DNA of 64,000 nucleotides from Pseudotabrizicola sp. GTDB taxonomy: Bacteria; Pseudomonadota; Alphaproteobacteria; Rhodobacterales; Rhodobacteraceae. The notes beneath the pieces are model-generated. The model ran no database searches and was not told the origin of the DNA. It saw only the letters and a list, made by a program, of their open reading frames with translations. The DNA is taken from positions 1 to 64,000 of the forward strand of contig NZ_JAUSNR010000032.1 of assembly GCF_030656345.1 (NCBI RefSeq), in the 5' to 3' direction. Shown piece by piece: positions 54,068-63,235 of the stretch. Numbering within the stretch: the stretch's first letter is position 1; the number at the start of each line of letters is the position of its first letter. Position numbers and translations under genes: made by a program.

Positions 54068-55632
54068 TCTGCGGCCATCCGCTGCGCAGGCGGCACCGCG
54101 TGGCGCACCTTCGGGTCCGGCACAAGTTTTCCCAGCACCTCGGCGGTGCCGATCACCCCCGGCAACCCCGCCCCCGGATGCGTGCCCGCCCCGGCCAGAT
54201 ACAGGCCCGGCAGTTCCTCGCTCACGTTATGTGGCCTGAACCACGCCGATTGCAGGATGCGCGGCTCGATCGAGAACCCTGCACCGAAGGGCGACAGATA
54301 GCGGTCGCGGAAGGTTTCGGGCGTGAAGGTCAGGCTTTCCGTGATCCGGTCGGTCAGCCCCGGCAACAGCCGGTCCTCCAGCACCTTGAGCATCTTCGCG
54401 CGGTAAGGTTCCGCCTCTGCCGCCCAGTCCACACCGTTGTCGTGGCCCAGATGCGGCACCGGCGACAGCACGTAAAACGTGTCATCGCCCGCGGGTGCGC
54501 AGGACGGGTCGGTGACCGAAGGACGGTGGACATAAAGGCTCATGTCATCGGCCAGCTTGCCGCGAATGAAGATATCCTTGATATGCTCGCGATATCGCGG
54601 GCCGACGACGATGGAGTGGTGGCCGACATCGCCCCACATCCCCGCAGTGCCCTTGGTCCCGAAATACCACACATAGAGGCCCATGGACCACCGCGCGCGC
54701 TTCAGCTTCGCAGGTGTCCAGCGCTTTTTCGGCGCGTTGCGCAGCAGCCGGTCGTAGGTGTGGCCCGCGTCAGCGTTGGACACGACGACCGAAGCGGCCA
54801 GCACCTCACCCGACACCATCCGCACGCCCGATGCGCGACCGCCGGAAATGCTGATCTCATCCACCTCGGCACCCTGCACCACTTCGCCGCCCTGCGCCTC
54901 GATCACGCGCACCATCGCATCGGCGATGGCCTGCACTCCGCCCATGGCGTAATGCACGCCAAACGCCTTTTCCAGATGGCTGACAAGGATGTACATCGAG
55001 GTGACGTTGAACGGATCGCCACCAATGAACAGCGGATGAAAGGACAGCGCAAAGCGCAGGTGTTCGTCCTTCACCCGCGCGGCGGCATGGGCATAGACCG
55101 AGCGGTCGGCGCGCATGCGGGCAAAGGTCGGAATCGCCTTGATCGTGTCCCAGATCCGGTGCATCGGCTTGCGGCCCATGTCTTCATAGCCGAACCAATA
55201 GCGCGCCTCGGAATCCTTGAGGAACTTCGCGTACCCCTTTGAATCACTGGGGGAAATCCGCGCCACTTCGGCTTTGATCGCCGCATCGTCCTGCCGGGCG
55301 GTGAAGGTTTCGCCATCGGCAAAGCGGATCTCGTAGAACGGGTCCATCGGTTTGAGCGCGACATCGGCATCGAAATCCCGCCCGCAGGCCGCCCAAAGGT
55401 CGCGCAAGCCCTGTGGCACCGTCACAATCGTCGGTCCAAGGTCGAATCGGTGGCCACCTAGGGCAATCGACGACCCGCGCCCGCCCGCCCGGTCCAGCCG
55501 GTCGAGCACCGTGACCCGATAGCCCTTAGCGCCAAGGCGCATGGCCGACGCAAGGCCGCCAAGCCCGGCACCGATAACGATCGCCTGATCGGCAGGGAAA
55601 GACGAAGCGGAGGGGGATGAAGCGTTTTGCAT
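54064..55632 (-). CDS. crtI: Phytoene desaturase (neurosporene-forming)
   Basis: 522 residues. FAD-binding AIVIGAGLGGLASAMRLGAK and the C-terminal GLYLAGAGTHPGAGLPGVIG are present, with DLGPTIVTVPQGLRDLW near the start. In Rhodobacter it makes three desaturations to neurosporene. First gene of crtIB; PpsR boxes lie upstream. Confidence 0.97.
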   Translation of the reverse strand: MQNASSPSASSFPADQAIVIGAGLGGLASAMRLGAKGYRVTVLDRLDRAGGRGSSIALGGHRFDLGPTIVTVPQGLRDLWAACGRDFDADVALKPMDPFYEIRFADGETFTARQDDAAIKAEVARISPSDSKGYAKFLKDSEARYWFGYEDMGRKPMHRIWDTIKAIPTFARMRADRSVYAHAAARVKDEHLRFALSFHPLFIGGDPFNVTSMYILVSHLEKAFGVHYAMGGVQAIADAMVRVIEAQGGEVVQGAEVDEISISGGRASGVRMVSGEVLAASVVVSNADAGHTYDRLLRNAPKKRWTPAKLKRARWSMGLYVWYFGTKGTAGMWGDVGHHSIVVGPRYREHIKDIFIRGKLADDMSLYVHRPSVTDPSCAPAGDDTFYVLSPVPHLGHDNGVDWAAEAEPYRAKMLKVLEDRLLPGLTDRITESLTFTPETFRDRYLSPFGAGFSIEPRILQSAWFRPHNVSEELPGLYLAGAGTHPGAGLPGVIGTAEVLGKLVPDPKVRHAVPPAQRMAAE

Positions 55633-55648
55633 GGGAATGATGATAGCC

Positions 55649-55666
55649 TGTCCAGTTTAATTTACA
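55649..55666. promoter_or_regulatory. PpsR/CrtJ box near crtI
   Basis: TGTCCAGTTTAATTTACA matches TGT-N12-ACA, 17 bases upstream of the crtI start. Confidence 0.85.
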
Positions 55667-55723
55667 ACAATAGGCTTTCTGTTCAGAAATCCAGAGTTGA
55701 TCCTTTCTCTTGCAGTCAAATAA

Positions 55724-55741
55724 TGTCAGACTAAGTTTACA
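55724..55741. promoter_or_regulatory. PpsR/CrtJ box near crtA
   Basis: TGTCAGACTAAGTTTACA matches TGT-N12-ACA. It lies 57 bases from the crtI-side box and 9 bases before the GGAGG that precedes crtA, unlike the closely paired boxes elsewhere. Confidence 0.85.
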
Positions 55742-55763
55742 CAATCGTGCGGAGGACCAACCC

Positions 55764-56483
55764 ATTTCCATAGCCACCCTCAGCCTGTTCCGCTTTGACG
55801 GGGTTCTGCCCCGGCTCTGGGTGCTTGGCCAGATGGGCGCGGCGCGGCTGCGGCTGCGCGGGGAGCGACGGGCGGAGTTCTGGAAACTGTGCGGATCGGG
55901 CACCGGACAGGGGTTCACGCCCCGGCCCAACTGGGGCGTCTGGGCTATTCTGGCGACCTGGCCGGATGAGGTGACCGCGCGCGATGCGGTGGCGACCAGC
56001 CCGGTCTTTGCCCGCTGGCGCGCACGGGCGGCGGAAAGCTGGACGTTGTTTCTGGCCCCCACATCCTCACGCGGGGCGTGGGGCGGGGTGAACCCGTTCA
56101 CAGCCACCAGCCAGGGCCAATCCGCCGGGCCGATCATCGCCCTGACCCGTGCCACCATCCGCCCTGCCCGCGCCCTGCGGTTCTGGAACCGGGTGCCTGA
56201 TATCTCCGCCGTCATCGGGGCCGATCCCAATGTGATCTTCAAGATCGGCATCGGCGAGGTGCCCTTGCTGCATCAGGTCACCTTTTCGGTCTGGCCCGAT
56301 GCCGCCAGCATGGCCAATTTTGCGCGCGGCAGCGGCCCGCATGGCCGCGCCATCGACGCTGTGCGCAGCGGCGACTGGTTTGCCGAGGAACTTTATGCCC
56401 GCTTTGCCCTGTCGGGCACGGTGGGCAGCTGGGAGGGCGGCGATCCGCTGGCCCGGTATGGAACACAGAAGGACGCCGCCTGA
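55764..56483 (+). CDS. crtA: Spheroidene monooxygenase; apparent ATT start
   Basis: 239 residues if started at ATT 55764. Motifs: ATLSLFRFDGVLPRLWVLGQ, FWKLCGSGTGQGFTPRPNWG, NPFTATSQGQSAGPIIALTR. It oxidises spheroidene to spheroidenone in air. GGAGG at 55751-55755 stands 8 bases before this ATT, ideal for initiation. The only in-frame standard start upstream is TTG 55710, which lacks a ribosome site and would place the PpsR box inside the gene; the first downstream GTG cuts conserved residues. Stop overlaps the bchI start by 1 base. Confidence 0.93.
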   Translation: MSIATLSLFRFDGVLPRLWVLGQMGAARLRLRGERRAEFWKLCGSGTGQGFTPRPNWGVWAILATWPDEVTARDAVATSPVFARWRARAAESWTLFLAPTSSRGAWGGVNPFTATSQGQSAGPIIALTRATIRPARALRFWNRVPDISAVIGADPNVIFKIGIGEVPLLHQVTFSVWPDAASMANFARGSGPHGRAIDAVRSGDWFAEELYARFALSGTVGSWEGGDPLARYGTQKDAA

Positions 56484-57553
56484 TGCCCGCTGATACCGCC
56501 CCCAAAGCGACCGACCCGAAAATCCACGCCCTGCCCAAACGCGCCCCCGCGCACCAGCCGTTCCCGTTCTCGGCCATCGTGGGCCAGGAGGCGATGAAGC
56601 AGGCGATGGTGCTGACCGCCATCGACCCCGCCATCGGCGGCGTGCTGGTGTTCGGCGACAGGGGCACCGGCAAATCCACCGCCGTGCGCGCGCTGGCCGC
56701 TTTGCTGCCCGAGATTGACGCGGTGGAGGGGTGCCCCGTCAATTCCGCCCGCTCCGACCAGTGCCCCGACTGGGCGCAGGTCACTGCCACGCACATCATC
56801 CGCAAGCCGACGCCGGTGGTCGATCTGCCGCTGGGGGTGACCGAAGACCGCGTGGTCGGCGCGCTGGACATCGAACGTGCGCTCACGCGCGGGGAAAAGG
56901 CGTTTGAACCGGGGCTTCTGGCCCGCGCCAACCGGGGGTATCTGTATATTGACGAGGTCAACCTGCTGGAGGACCATATCGTTGACCTGCTGCTCGACGT
57001 GGCGCAATCGGGCGAGAACGTGGTGGAACGCGAGGGCCTGTCGATCCGCCACGCCGCGCGCTTTGTGCTGGTCGGATCGGGCAACCCCGAGGAGGGCGAG
57101 CTGCGCCCGCAGCTTCTGGACCGCTTTGGCCTGTCGGTTGAGGTAACCAGCCCGCGCGACGTGGAAACGCGGGTCGAGGTGATCCTGCGCCGTGATGCCT
57201 ATGAGACGGGGTATGACAGCTTCATGCCCGGTTGGCAGGCGGCAGACGCGGCCTTGCGCGACCGTATTCTGGCCGCCCGCGCGGCGCTGCCGGGGCTGAC
57301 GACGCCGAACATTGTGCTGCATGACTGTGCGGCGCTGTGCATCGCGCTTGGCTCTGACGGGTTGCGCGGCGAGCTGACCCTGCTGCGCGCCGCCCGCGCG
57401 CAGGCGGCGTTTGATGGCGATGGCACCGTGACCCGGCACCACCTGAAGGCCGTGGCCGCCATGGCCCTGTCGCACCGCCTGCGCCGTGACCCGCTGGATG
57501 AGGCGGGGTCGGGCGCGCGGGTGGCGCGCATGGTGGCCGAGGTGCTGCCGTAA
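56483..57553 (+). CDS. bchI: Magnesium chelatase subunit I
   Basis: 356 residues, AAGGA upstream. AAA+ ATPase with Walker A LVFGDRGTGKSTAVRALAAL and Walker B GYLYIDEVNLLEDHIVDLLL, plus the sensor GSGNPEEGELRPQLLDRFGL. With BchD it drives Mg insertion by BchH into protoporphyrin IX. Begins the bchIDO run behind crtA; bchH is outside the window. Confidence 0.98.
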   Translation: MPADTAPKATDPKIHALPKRAPAHQPFPFSAIVGQEAMKQAMVLTAIDPAIGGVLVFGDRGTGKSTAVRALAALLPEIDAVEGCPVNSARSDQCPDWAQVTATHIIRKPTPVVDLPLGVTEDRVVGALDIERALTRGEKAFEPGLLARANRGYLYIDEVNLLEDHIVDLLLDVAQSGENVVEREGLSIRHAARFVLVGSGNPEEGELRPQLLDRFGLSVEVTSPRDVETRVEVILRRDAYETGYDSFMPGWQAADAALRDRILAARAALPGLTTPNIVLHDCAALCIALGSDGLRGELTLLRAARAQAAFDGDGTVTRHHLKAVAAMALSHRLRRDPLDEAGSGARVARMVAEVLP

Positions 57554-57556
57554 GTC

Positions 57557-59233
57557 ATGGACTGGGACCGCATCAATCTTGCGCTGCAGCTGCTGGCCAT
57601 TGATCCGCAAGGCATCAAGGGCCTGTGGCTGCGCGCGCGCAGCGGGGCGGTGCGCGACCGGGTGACCGCGGCTTTGGATGCCCTGCCCTTGCCGCTGGTG
57701 CGGCTGCACCCCGGCATTGCCGATGATGCGCTTTATGGCGGGCTGGACCTGTCGGCCACGCTGGCCACGGGGCGCCCGGTGACCGCGCGCGGCGTGCTCA
57801 GCCAGCCCGCAGCACTTGTGCTGACCATGGCCGAACGGGTGCCGCCGGGTCTGTCGGCGCGGCTGGCCCATGCGCTGGACACGCCCCGCCATTGCCTGAT
57901 CGCGCTGGATGAGGCGGCAGAGGATGGTGAGGGCCTGCCCGCGAGCCTGAGTGACCGGCTGGGCCTGTTTCTGGATCTGGACGGCATCGCATGGTCCGAT
58001 ACTTCTGATGTTGTGATGGATACCAACACCTTGGAACGCGCCCGCGCCCTGCTGGCGCAAGTCACCCTGCCCCCCGATGCCGCAAGTGCCCTGACGCGCG
58101 CGGCGGCCGAACTCGGCATCGGCTCGCTGCGCGCGCCTTTGCTGGCACTGGCCGCCGCGCGGGCGCTGGCGGCCCTGTCGGGCCGCACTGGCGTGGAAGA
58201 CGCCGATCTGCGGCAAGCGGCAGAGCTGGTCTATGGCCACCGTGCCCTGCCCCTGCCCGAGGCCGCGCCGCCGGACGAGGCCGAGCCACCGCCGCCCGAC
58301 CCCGGCGATGACGCACCGACTGAGTCTGAAAGCGAAAGCCAGTCCATCCCCGAAGACATGCTGATTGAGGCCGCCCGCGCCGCCCTGCCCGCCGATCTGC
58401 TGGCGCAACTGACCGCAGGCCGCGCCGCGCGGGCTGCCAAAGGGGCCAGCGGCACCGGGGCGAAACGTGGCGGCAACCGGCGGGGACGCCCGCTGCCCTC
58501 GCGCCCCGGCAGGCTGGGGTCCGGCGCGCGGATCGATCTGGTGGCGACCTTACGCGCGGCGGCCCCCTGGCAACCGCTGCGCCGAAAGGCTGCACAGTCG
58601 GGAACCACCCAATCGGATGCCGTGCTGCTGGTGCGCACCTCCGACATCCGCATCAAACGCTTCGTCGAGACCTCAGACCGGGTGCTGATCTTTGCCGTCG
58701 ATGCCTCCGGCTCGTCCGCCTTTGCCCGGCTGGCCGAGGCCAAGGGCGCGGTGGAACTGCTGCTGGCCGCCGCCTATGCCAGACGCGACCATGTGGCGCT
58801 GGTGGCGTTTCGCGGCACGACCGCCGAGGTGATTCTGCCCCCCACCCGCAGCCTTGTGCAGACCAAACGCCGCCTTGCCGGCCTGCCTGGGGGGGGCGGC
58901 ACGCCGCTGGCGGCGGGCATGCGGCTGGCATTGGCCACCGCCACACAGGCCCGCGCGCATGGGCTGACCCCGACGATTGCCCTTCTGACCGACGGGCGCG
59001 GGAATATCGCGCTTGATGGCAGCGCCAACCGGGTGCAGGCCGAGGAAGACGCGGCCCGGCTGGCCCGTGCGATCCGCGCCACCGGCCTGCCCGCGATTGT
59101 GATTGATACCGCCAACCGCCCACAACCCGGCCTTGCCGCGATGGCACGACTGATGGATGCCCCCTACCTCGCCCTGCCCCGCGCCGATGCGCGGCGGCTG
59201 TCGGGCGTGCTTGCCGCCGCCTTGGGGGACTAG
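57557..59233 (+). CDS. bchD: Magnesium chelatase subunit D
   Basis: 558 residues. An inactive AAA+ half, an acidic/Pro-rich linker (EAEPPPPDPGDDAPTESESE), and a C-terminal integrin-like (VWA) domain with MIDAS FAVDASGSSAFARLAEAKGA and TDGRGNIALDG. It forms the ID complex with BchI. Separated from bchI by 3 bases. Confidence 0.97.
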   Translation: MDWDRINLALQLLAIDPQGIKGLWLRARSGAVRDRVTAALDALPLPLVRLHPGIADDALYGGLDLSATLATGRPVTARGVLSQPAALVLTMAERVPPGLSARLAHALDTPRHCLIALDEAAEDGEGLPASLSDRLGLFLDLDGIAWSDTSDVVMDTNTLERARALLAQVTLPPDAASALTRAAAELGIGSLRAPLLALAAARALAALSGRTGVEDADLRQAAELVYGHRALPLPEAAPPDEAEPPPPDPGDDAPTESESESQSIPEDMLIEAARAALPADLLAQLTAGRAARAAKGASGTGAKRGGNRRGRPLPSRPGRLGSGARIDLVATLRAAAPWQPLRRKAAQSGTTQSDAVLLVRTSDIRIKRFVETSDRVLIFAVDASGSSAFARLAEAKGAVELLLAAAYARRDHVALVAFRGTTAEVILPPTRSLVQTKRRLAGLPGGGGTPLAAGMRLALATATQARAHGLTPTIALLTDGRGNIALDGSANRVQAEEDAARLARAIRATGLPAIVIDTANRPQPGLAAMARLMDAPYLALPRADARRLSGVLAAALGD

Positions 59234-59234
59234 A

Positions 59235-60098
59235 TTGGACAGCGCCCGCCTGCCCGCCGACTGGCCCTACCGCACAGCGGCCCGCCACATCCGTGTGACC
59301 CCGCATGACTGGTGGGTGATCGACACCGGGCCGCGTGAGGGGCCGGTCGTTCTGCTGCTGCATGGCGCTGGCGGGTCGGGCCACAGCTTCCGCGCGCTGA
59401 TCCCATATCTCTCAGACCGTTACCGCGTGATCGTGCCTGACCTGCCCGGCCAAGGCTGCACCCGCGCGGGCGGGATGCGGCGTCTGGGGCTGGATGCGAT
59501 GGCCGAAGACCTGACCCGGCTGTGCCTGAGCGCAGGCTTTGCCCCGCAGGCAGTGATCGGCCATTCGGCGGGGGCGGCGATTGCGCTGCGCATGGCCGAT
59601 GTGACCCCGATCAAGGCCATTGCCGGCATCAACGCCGCCCTTGGCACCTTTGACGGTGCCGCAGGGGTGATGTTCCCGCTGATGGCCCGCGCGCTGGCTG
59701 CCACACCCTTTGTCGGGGCGGCGGTGGCAAAGCTCTGGGGCAATCCGGCCAGCGTGGCTAGGCTGCTGACCGGCACCGGATCGCCGCTGGATGCGGCCGG
59801 TCAGGCGCAATACGTGACTCTGGTGCGCGATGCGGCCCATGTCGGCGGCACATTGGGGATGATGGCGCAATGGCGGCTGGACGGGCTGATGGCGCGGCTG
59901 CCGTCATTGCAGGAGCCAGTGCTGCTGATCGCATCCGACCGCGACAACGCGGTGCCGCCAAAGGTCTCACGCGACGCGGTGCAGCACATGCCGAATGCGG
60001 CATATGCAGAGATCAAGGGCTTTGGCCATCTGGTGCATGAAGAGGCGGCGGACCGGGTGGCAGAGGCGCTGTTGCCCTGGCTGGAAGGGCGGCTCTGA
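59235..60098 (+). CDS. bchO: BchO, alpha/beta hydrolase linked to magnesium chelation
   Basis: 287 residues from TTG 59235, one base past the bchD stop, with GGGGGA upstream inside bchD. The hydrolase fold has VLLLHGAGGSGHSFRALIPY, nucleophile elbow AVIGHSAGAAIALRMAD, and late His in GFGHLVHEEAADRVAEALL. Its role is not settled but it always accompanies bchID. An ATG at 59157 inside bchD is less likely as the start. Confidence 0.93.
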   Translation: MDSARLPADWPYRTAARHIRVTPHDWWVIDTGPREGPVVLLLHGAGGSGHSFRALIPYLSDRYRVIVPDLPGQGCTRAGGMRRLGLDAMAEDLTRLCLSAGFAPQAVIGHSAGAAIALRMADVTPIKAIAGINAALGTFDGAAGVMFPLMARALAATPFVGAAVAKLWGNPASVARLLTGTGSPLDAAGQAQYVTLVRDAAHVGGTLGMMAQWRLDGLMARLPSLQEPVLLIASDRDNAVPPKVSRDAVQHMPNAAYAEIKGFGHLVHEEAADRVAEALLPWLEGRL

Positions 60099-60146
60099 TC
60101 CGGCATCGGGCGGAGGGGGGCACTGCCCCCCGCGCGTGCCGCGCCC

Positions 60147-60174
60147 CCCCGGAGTATTTGGGAAAGCTGCAAAT
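60147..60174. repeat. Dispersed repeat, copy 5
   Basis: CCCCGGAGTATTTGGGAAAG followed by CTGCAAAT, preceded by a GC palindrome (GGGGGGCACTGCCCCCC). It lies between the convergent bchO and idi genes. Confidence 0.75.
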
Positions 60175-60198
60175 AAAGGGGTTACAGTGGCGGTGCGG

Positions 60199-60747
60199 TC
60201 AGCGGCCAACGCCGACAGTGGCCCCAAAGATCCGCGCCATATGCTCGGTCATGTAGATCCTGAGCCAGGGCGTGAACTGTGCCGGGGCGCGCAGCACCTG
60301 CGCCGACAGGTCATAGAGATCGACCCAGCGGGTTTCCATCACCTCATCGGGGTTGGGCGTGACCACCAGATCCGGCCCGGCCTCGGCCACGAAAATATCC
60401 ACCAGCTCGTGTTCGGTCAGGCCACTGCCCACATCGGCACGGTATTCCACCCGGTCGGCAAAGGCCGGACACACCCCGGTGATGCCGAGCTCTTCGCGCA
60501 AGCGGCGCACGGCGCAGGTGGCGGGGTCTTCCTCCCAGCGGGGATGCGTGCAGCAGGTGTTCGCCCACAGCCCCGGCGTATGGTATTTCGACAGCGCGCG
60601 GCGCTGGATCAGCACGCGACCGGCGTCGATCACGAACACCGACACCGCCTTGTGCCGCAGCCCGCGCTGATGCACCGCCAGCTTGCCCACGGGGGCAAGC
60701 GTGCCGTCGACCCAAGCCGGGATCAGCTCTTCCGTGCTTTCGTTCAT
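60199..60747 (-). CDS. idi: Isopentenyl-diphosphate delta-isomerase (type I)
   Basis: 182 residues from ATG 60747, which overlaps the bchP stop by 4 bases; an upstream GTG also fits the frame. Nudix-like fold with active Cys in LWANTCCTHPRWEED and the Glu in RRLREELGITG and TEHELVDIFVAEAG. It interconverts IPP and DMAPP for carotenoid and phytyl chains. Confidence 0.96.
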   Translation of the reverse strand: MNESTEELIPAWVDGTLAPVGKLAVHQRGLRHKAVSVFVIDAGRVLIQRRALSKYHTPGLWANTCCTHPRWEEDPATCAVRRLREELGITGVCPAFADRVEYRADVGSGLTEHELVDIFVAEAGPDLVVTPNPDEVMETRWVDLYDLSAQVLRAPAQFTPWLRIYMTEHMARIFGATVGVGR

Positions 60748-61943
60748 GACCACTTCGGCGATACCAACCCCAACAGATGCGCCATGTTCTTGATCCCGAT
60801 CTTGATGTGGGCCATGGGCCGTGCCTTCACCAGAGATTTGTTCATATAGGCCTCAAACGTCAGCTTTTGAACATCAATGTCATGGCACAGGCTGACAAAC
60901 CGCTCACGCCGGTCGTCGCTGCGGTAATAGGCATCCTGCATGGACCGCAACACCCGGAACACCGTGCCATGTTCACGCATGAACATCTTGCGCGCCAGCC
61001 GCAGGTCTTTCGCGCGCCCCGACAACAGTGCCGCCTGCGCCGCCGTGGCGGCCACGCGGCCCCCGGCCATGGCGTAGAAAATCCCCTCACCCGAGGACGG
61101 TGCCACCACCCCCGCCGCATCGCCCGCCAGCACCACGTCGCGCCCATTGTCCCAACGGTCCAGCGGTCTGAGCGGAATCGGCGCGCCCTCTTTGCGGATG
61201 GTCTCGCAGCCCGTCAGCCCCGCCATCGCCCGCAAGGCCGCTGTGGCAACCTTTAGATCGACGCCGTCGACTTCTGTGCCCATGCCTACGCTTGCATGCT
61301 TGCCATGCGGAAAGACCCAGCCGTAGAAATCGGGGCTGATCTTGCCGTCATAGATCACATCGCAGCGTTTCGGGTCATAATCGGCATTGGCGGCAAAGCC
61401 GCCTTCGGGGGCCTTGATGATCTCGTGGTACGCAATGACATAAGGGATCTTGTCGCCCCCCGGCACCTCGGCTCGCGCCACGGCAGAGCGGGCACCATCG
61501 GCCCCGATCACCAGCTTGGTGCGGCTGCGCTTTTCCGCCCCCGACGCTTTGTCGCGCCAGATCACATGGGTGCCTGCGGTATCCCGCTCGATGCGCAGAA
61601 AGGTGCCGGTCAGCCGGTCGGCCCCGTTCATTGCGGCGCGGTCGCGCAGGAATTCGTCGAACGCCTCGCGGTCGACCATGCCGACATAACCGCCCTCGAT
61701 ATGAATATCGACCGCGCGGCCCGTGGGGCTGATCATGCGGGCGGTCTGGATCTTGGCCACCAGCATCGCATCGGGAATGTCGAAATCGCGGATCGCGCGG
61801 GGTGGGATCGCGCCACCGCAGGGCTTGATCCGCCCCGCCCGGTCCAGCATCGCCACCCGGTAGCCGGCGCGGGCCAGATCCTCGGCGGCGGTCGCCCCCG
61901 ATGGTCCGCCGCCCACGACAAAAACATCATACTGCATGGTCAT
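60744..61943 (-). CDS. bchP: Geranylgeranyl diphosphate/bacteriochlorophyll reductase
   Basis: 399 residues. FAD-binding start YDVFVVGGGPSGATAAEDLA and PCGGAIPPRAIRDF, then the NADPH-linked region GADGARSAVARAEVPG and GDAAGVVAPSSGEGIFYAMA. It reduces the geranylgeranyl tail to phytyl. ATG 61943 overlaps the stop of the transporter gene (ATGA); ATG 61937 has a better spaced GGGAG. Confidence 0.97.
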   Translation of the reverse strand: MTMQYDVFVVGGGPSGATAAEDLARAGYRVAMLDRAGRIKPCGGAIPPRAIRDFDIPDAMLVAKIQTARMISPTGRAVDIHIEGGYVGMVDREAFDEFLRDRAAMNGADRLTGTFLRIERDTAGTHVIWRDKASGAEKRSRTKLVIGADGARSAVARAEVPGGDKIPYVIAYHEIIKAPEGGFAANADYDPKRCDVIYDGKISPDFYGWVFPHGKHASVGMGTEVDGVDLKVATAALRAMAGLTGCETIRKEGAPIPLRPLDRWDNGRDVVLAGDAAGVVAPSSGEGIFYAMAGGRVAATAAQAALLSGRAKDLRLARKMFMREHGTVFRVLRSMQDAYYRSDDRRERFVSLCHDIDVQKLTFEAYMNKSLVKARPMAHIKIGIKNMAHLLGLVSPKWS

Positions 61944-63235
61944 TCTCCCGGAATGGCAATGGCTTGAGGGCGCGGATCACGCCCCCCGCGTGCGCCGTCG
62001 ATCACCCGCAGGGCGATCAGCGCGGCAACAAGAAACAAAACGGCCTCGGCCAGAAACACGAGGCCAAAGGCGGTGTTGGCGGGCAGCCACAGCCGGAACA
62101 GATCCACACTGGCAGCCCCCAGCAACCCACCGAACCCGGCCGCCACCGCCTGCGCCGCCCCCCACAACCCCATGCGGGTGCCTTCGCGTGCGCCGCGCCC
62201 CTGCCCGGCCAGCGCCATCATCGACCCGATGGCGGCGACCGCGAACATGCCGTTGAAAAAACCAAGCGTGATGACTGCGGGCACCAGCAGGCCAAGGCCC
62301 AACTGCCCCAGCCCGGCAATCACACACAGCGCCATGGCCGAACCGACACAGCCCGCCACAACCCACTGTCGCAGAGTGCCGATGCGCAACCCGGTGGCGG
62401 CAATGCCCACCGCCAGCATACCCAGAAACACTCCGCCATTCTGCGCGCCAGAAAGCTGCGTGCTCTGGCCGACATCAAAGCCGAAGACCATGCCAGCATA
62501 GGGTTCAAGGATCAGTTCCTGCATGAAATACGCGCTCATCGACAGGAACACGAACAGCGTGAAGGCGCGCGACTGTGGTTCGGCCCAGATCTGCGCCAGA
62601 CCTTGCCGGAACGGGGCCGGATCGGCCTCACGCTCGGCAATCACCCGGCGTTCAATGCCCCAGACGGCAAGGAGGGTCAGGCCCACCGCGCCCAGCGTCA
62701 CAATCCCCACAATCTCCAGCAGCAGCAGCGGGGTATAGGGGTTCAGGAAATGCCCCACCGTGCCGGCGGTTACTGCGATGCCGAAGATCATCATAAGCCA
62801 GGTGATCGTCGCTGCCGCTGCCCTGCGCCGGGGTTCGGTCGCCGTGGCCAGCAGCGCCAGAAGCGAGGTGCCGGAGGCCCCCACCCCGACGCCGATCAGC
62901 GCATAGGCCAGACCCGAAAGCACCAGCCCCGCAACCGGCTGGGCCGGAATGATCACGACCCCAAAGGCCGCCAGAAAGGCCCCCGCCGACAGCGCCGCCA
63001 TGCCCAGAATGATGAACATCGTCCGGTTGCCGCGTGTGTCGGACCGGAAGCCCCAGTTGGGCCGGGTGATCTGGATGCCGTAATGCAAAGCTACCAGCAG
63101 CCCCGGCACCAGCGCGGGCAAGGCCAGTTCGACCACCATCAGCCGGTTCAGCGTGCTGGTGGTCAGCACCACCACCGCGCCAAGGCACATCTGCACAAGG
63201 CCGAGGCGGATGATCTGAAGCCAGCTGAGCTTCAT
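61940..63235 (-). CDS. BCD-family major facilitator (PucC/LhaA-like)
   Basis: 431 residues, about 12 membrane segments. Starts MKLSWLQIIRLGLVQMCLGA; hallmark HYGIQITRPNWGFRSDTRGN. This family includes PucC and LhaA, assembly factors for antenna complexes; the copy between bchP and bchG is Orf428 of R. capsulatus. Overlaps both neighbours by 4 bases. Confidence 0.95.
   Translation of the reverse strand: MKLSWLQIIRLGLVQMCLGAVVVLTTSTLNRLMVVELALPALVPGLLVALHYGIQITRPNWGFRSDTRGNRTMFIILGMAALSAGAFLAAFGVVIIPAQPVAGLVLSGLAYALIGVGVGASGTSLLALLATATEPRRRAAAATITWLMMIFGIAVTAGTVGHFLNPYTPLLLLEIVGIVTLGAVGLTLLAVWGIERRVIAEREADPAPFRQGLAQIWAEPQSRAFTLFVFLSMSAYFMQELILEPYAGMVFGFDVGQSTQLSGAQNGGVFLGMLAVGIAATGLRIGTLRQWVVAGCVGSAMALCVIAGLGQLGLGLLVPAVITLGFFNGMFAVAAIGSMMALAGQGRGAREGTRMGLWGAAQAVAAGFGGLLGAASVDLFRLWLPANTAFGLVFLAEAVLFLVAALIALRVIDGARGGRDPRPQAIAIPGE

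Noticed and set aside
56393-58408. 671-codon minus-strand frame opposite bchI-bchD
   Set aside because: Antisense shadow; bchI and bchD are certain, and the frame has no recognisable domain.
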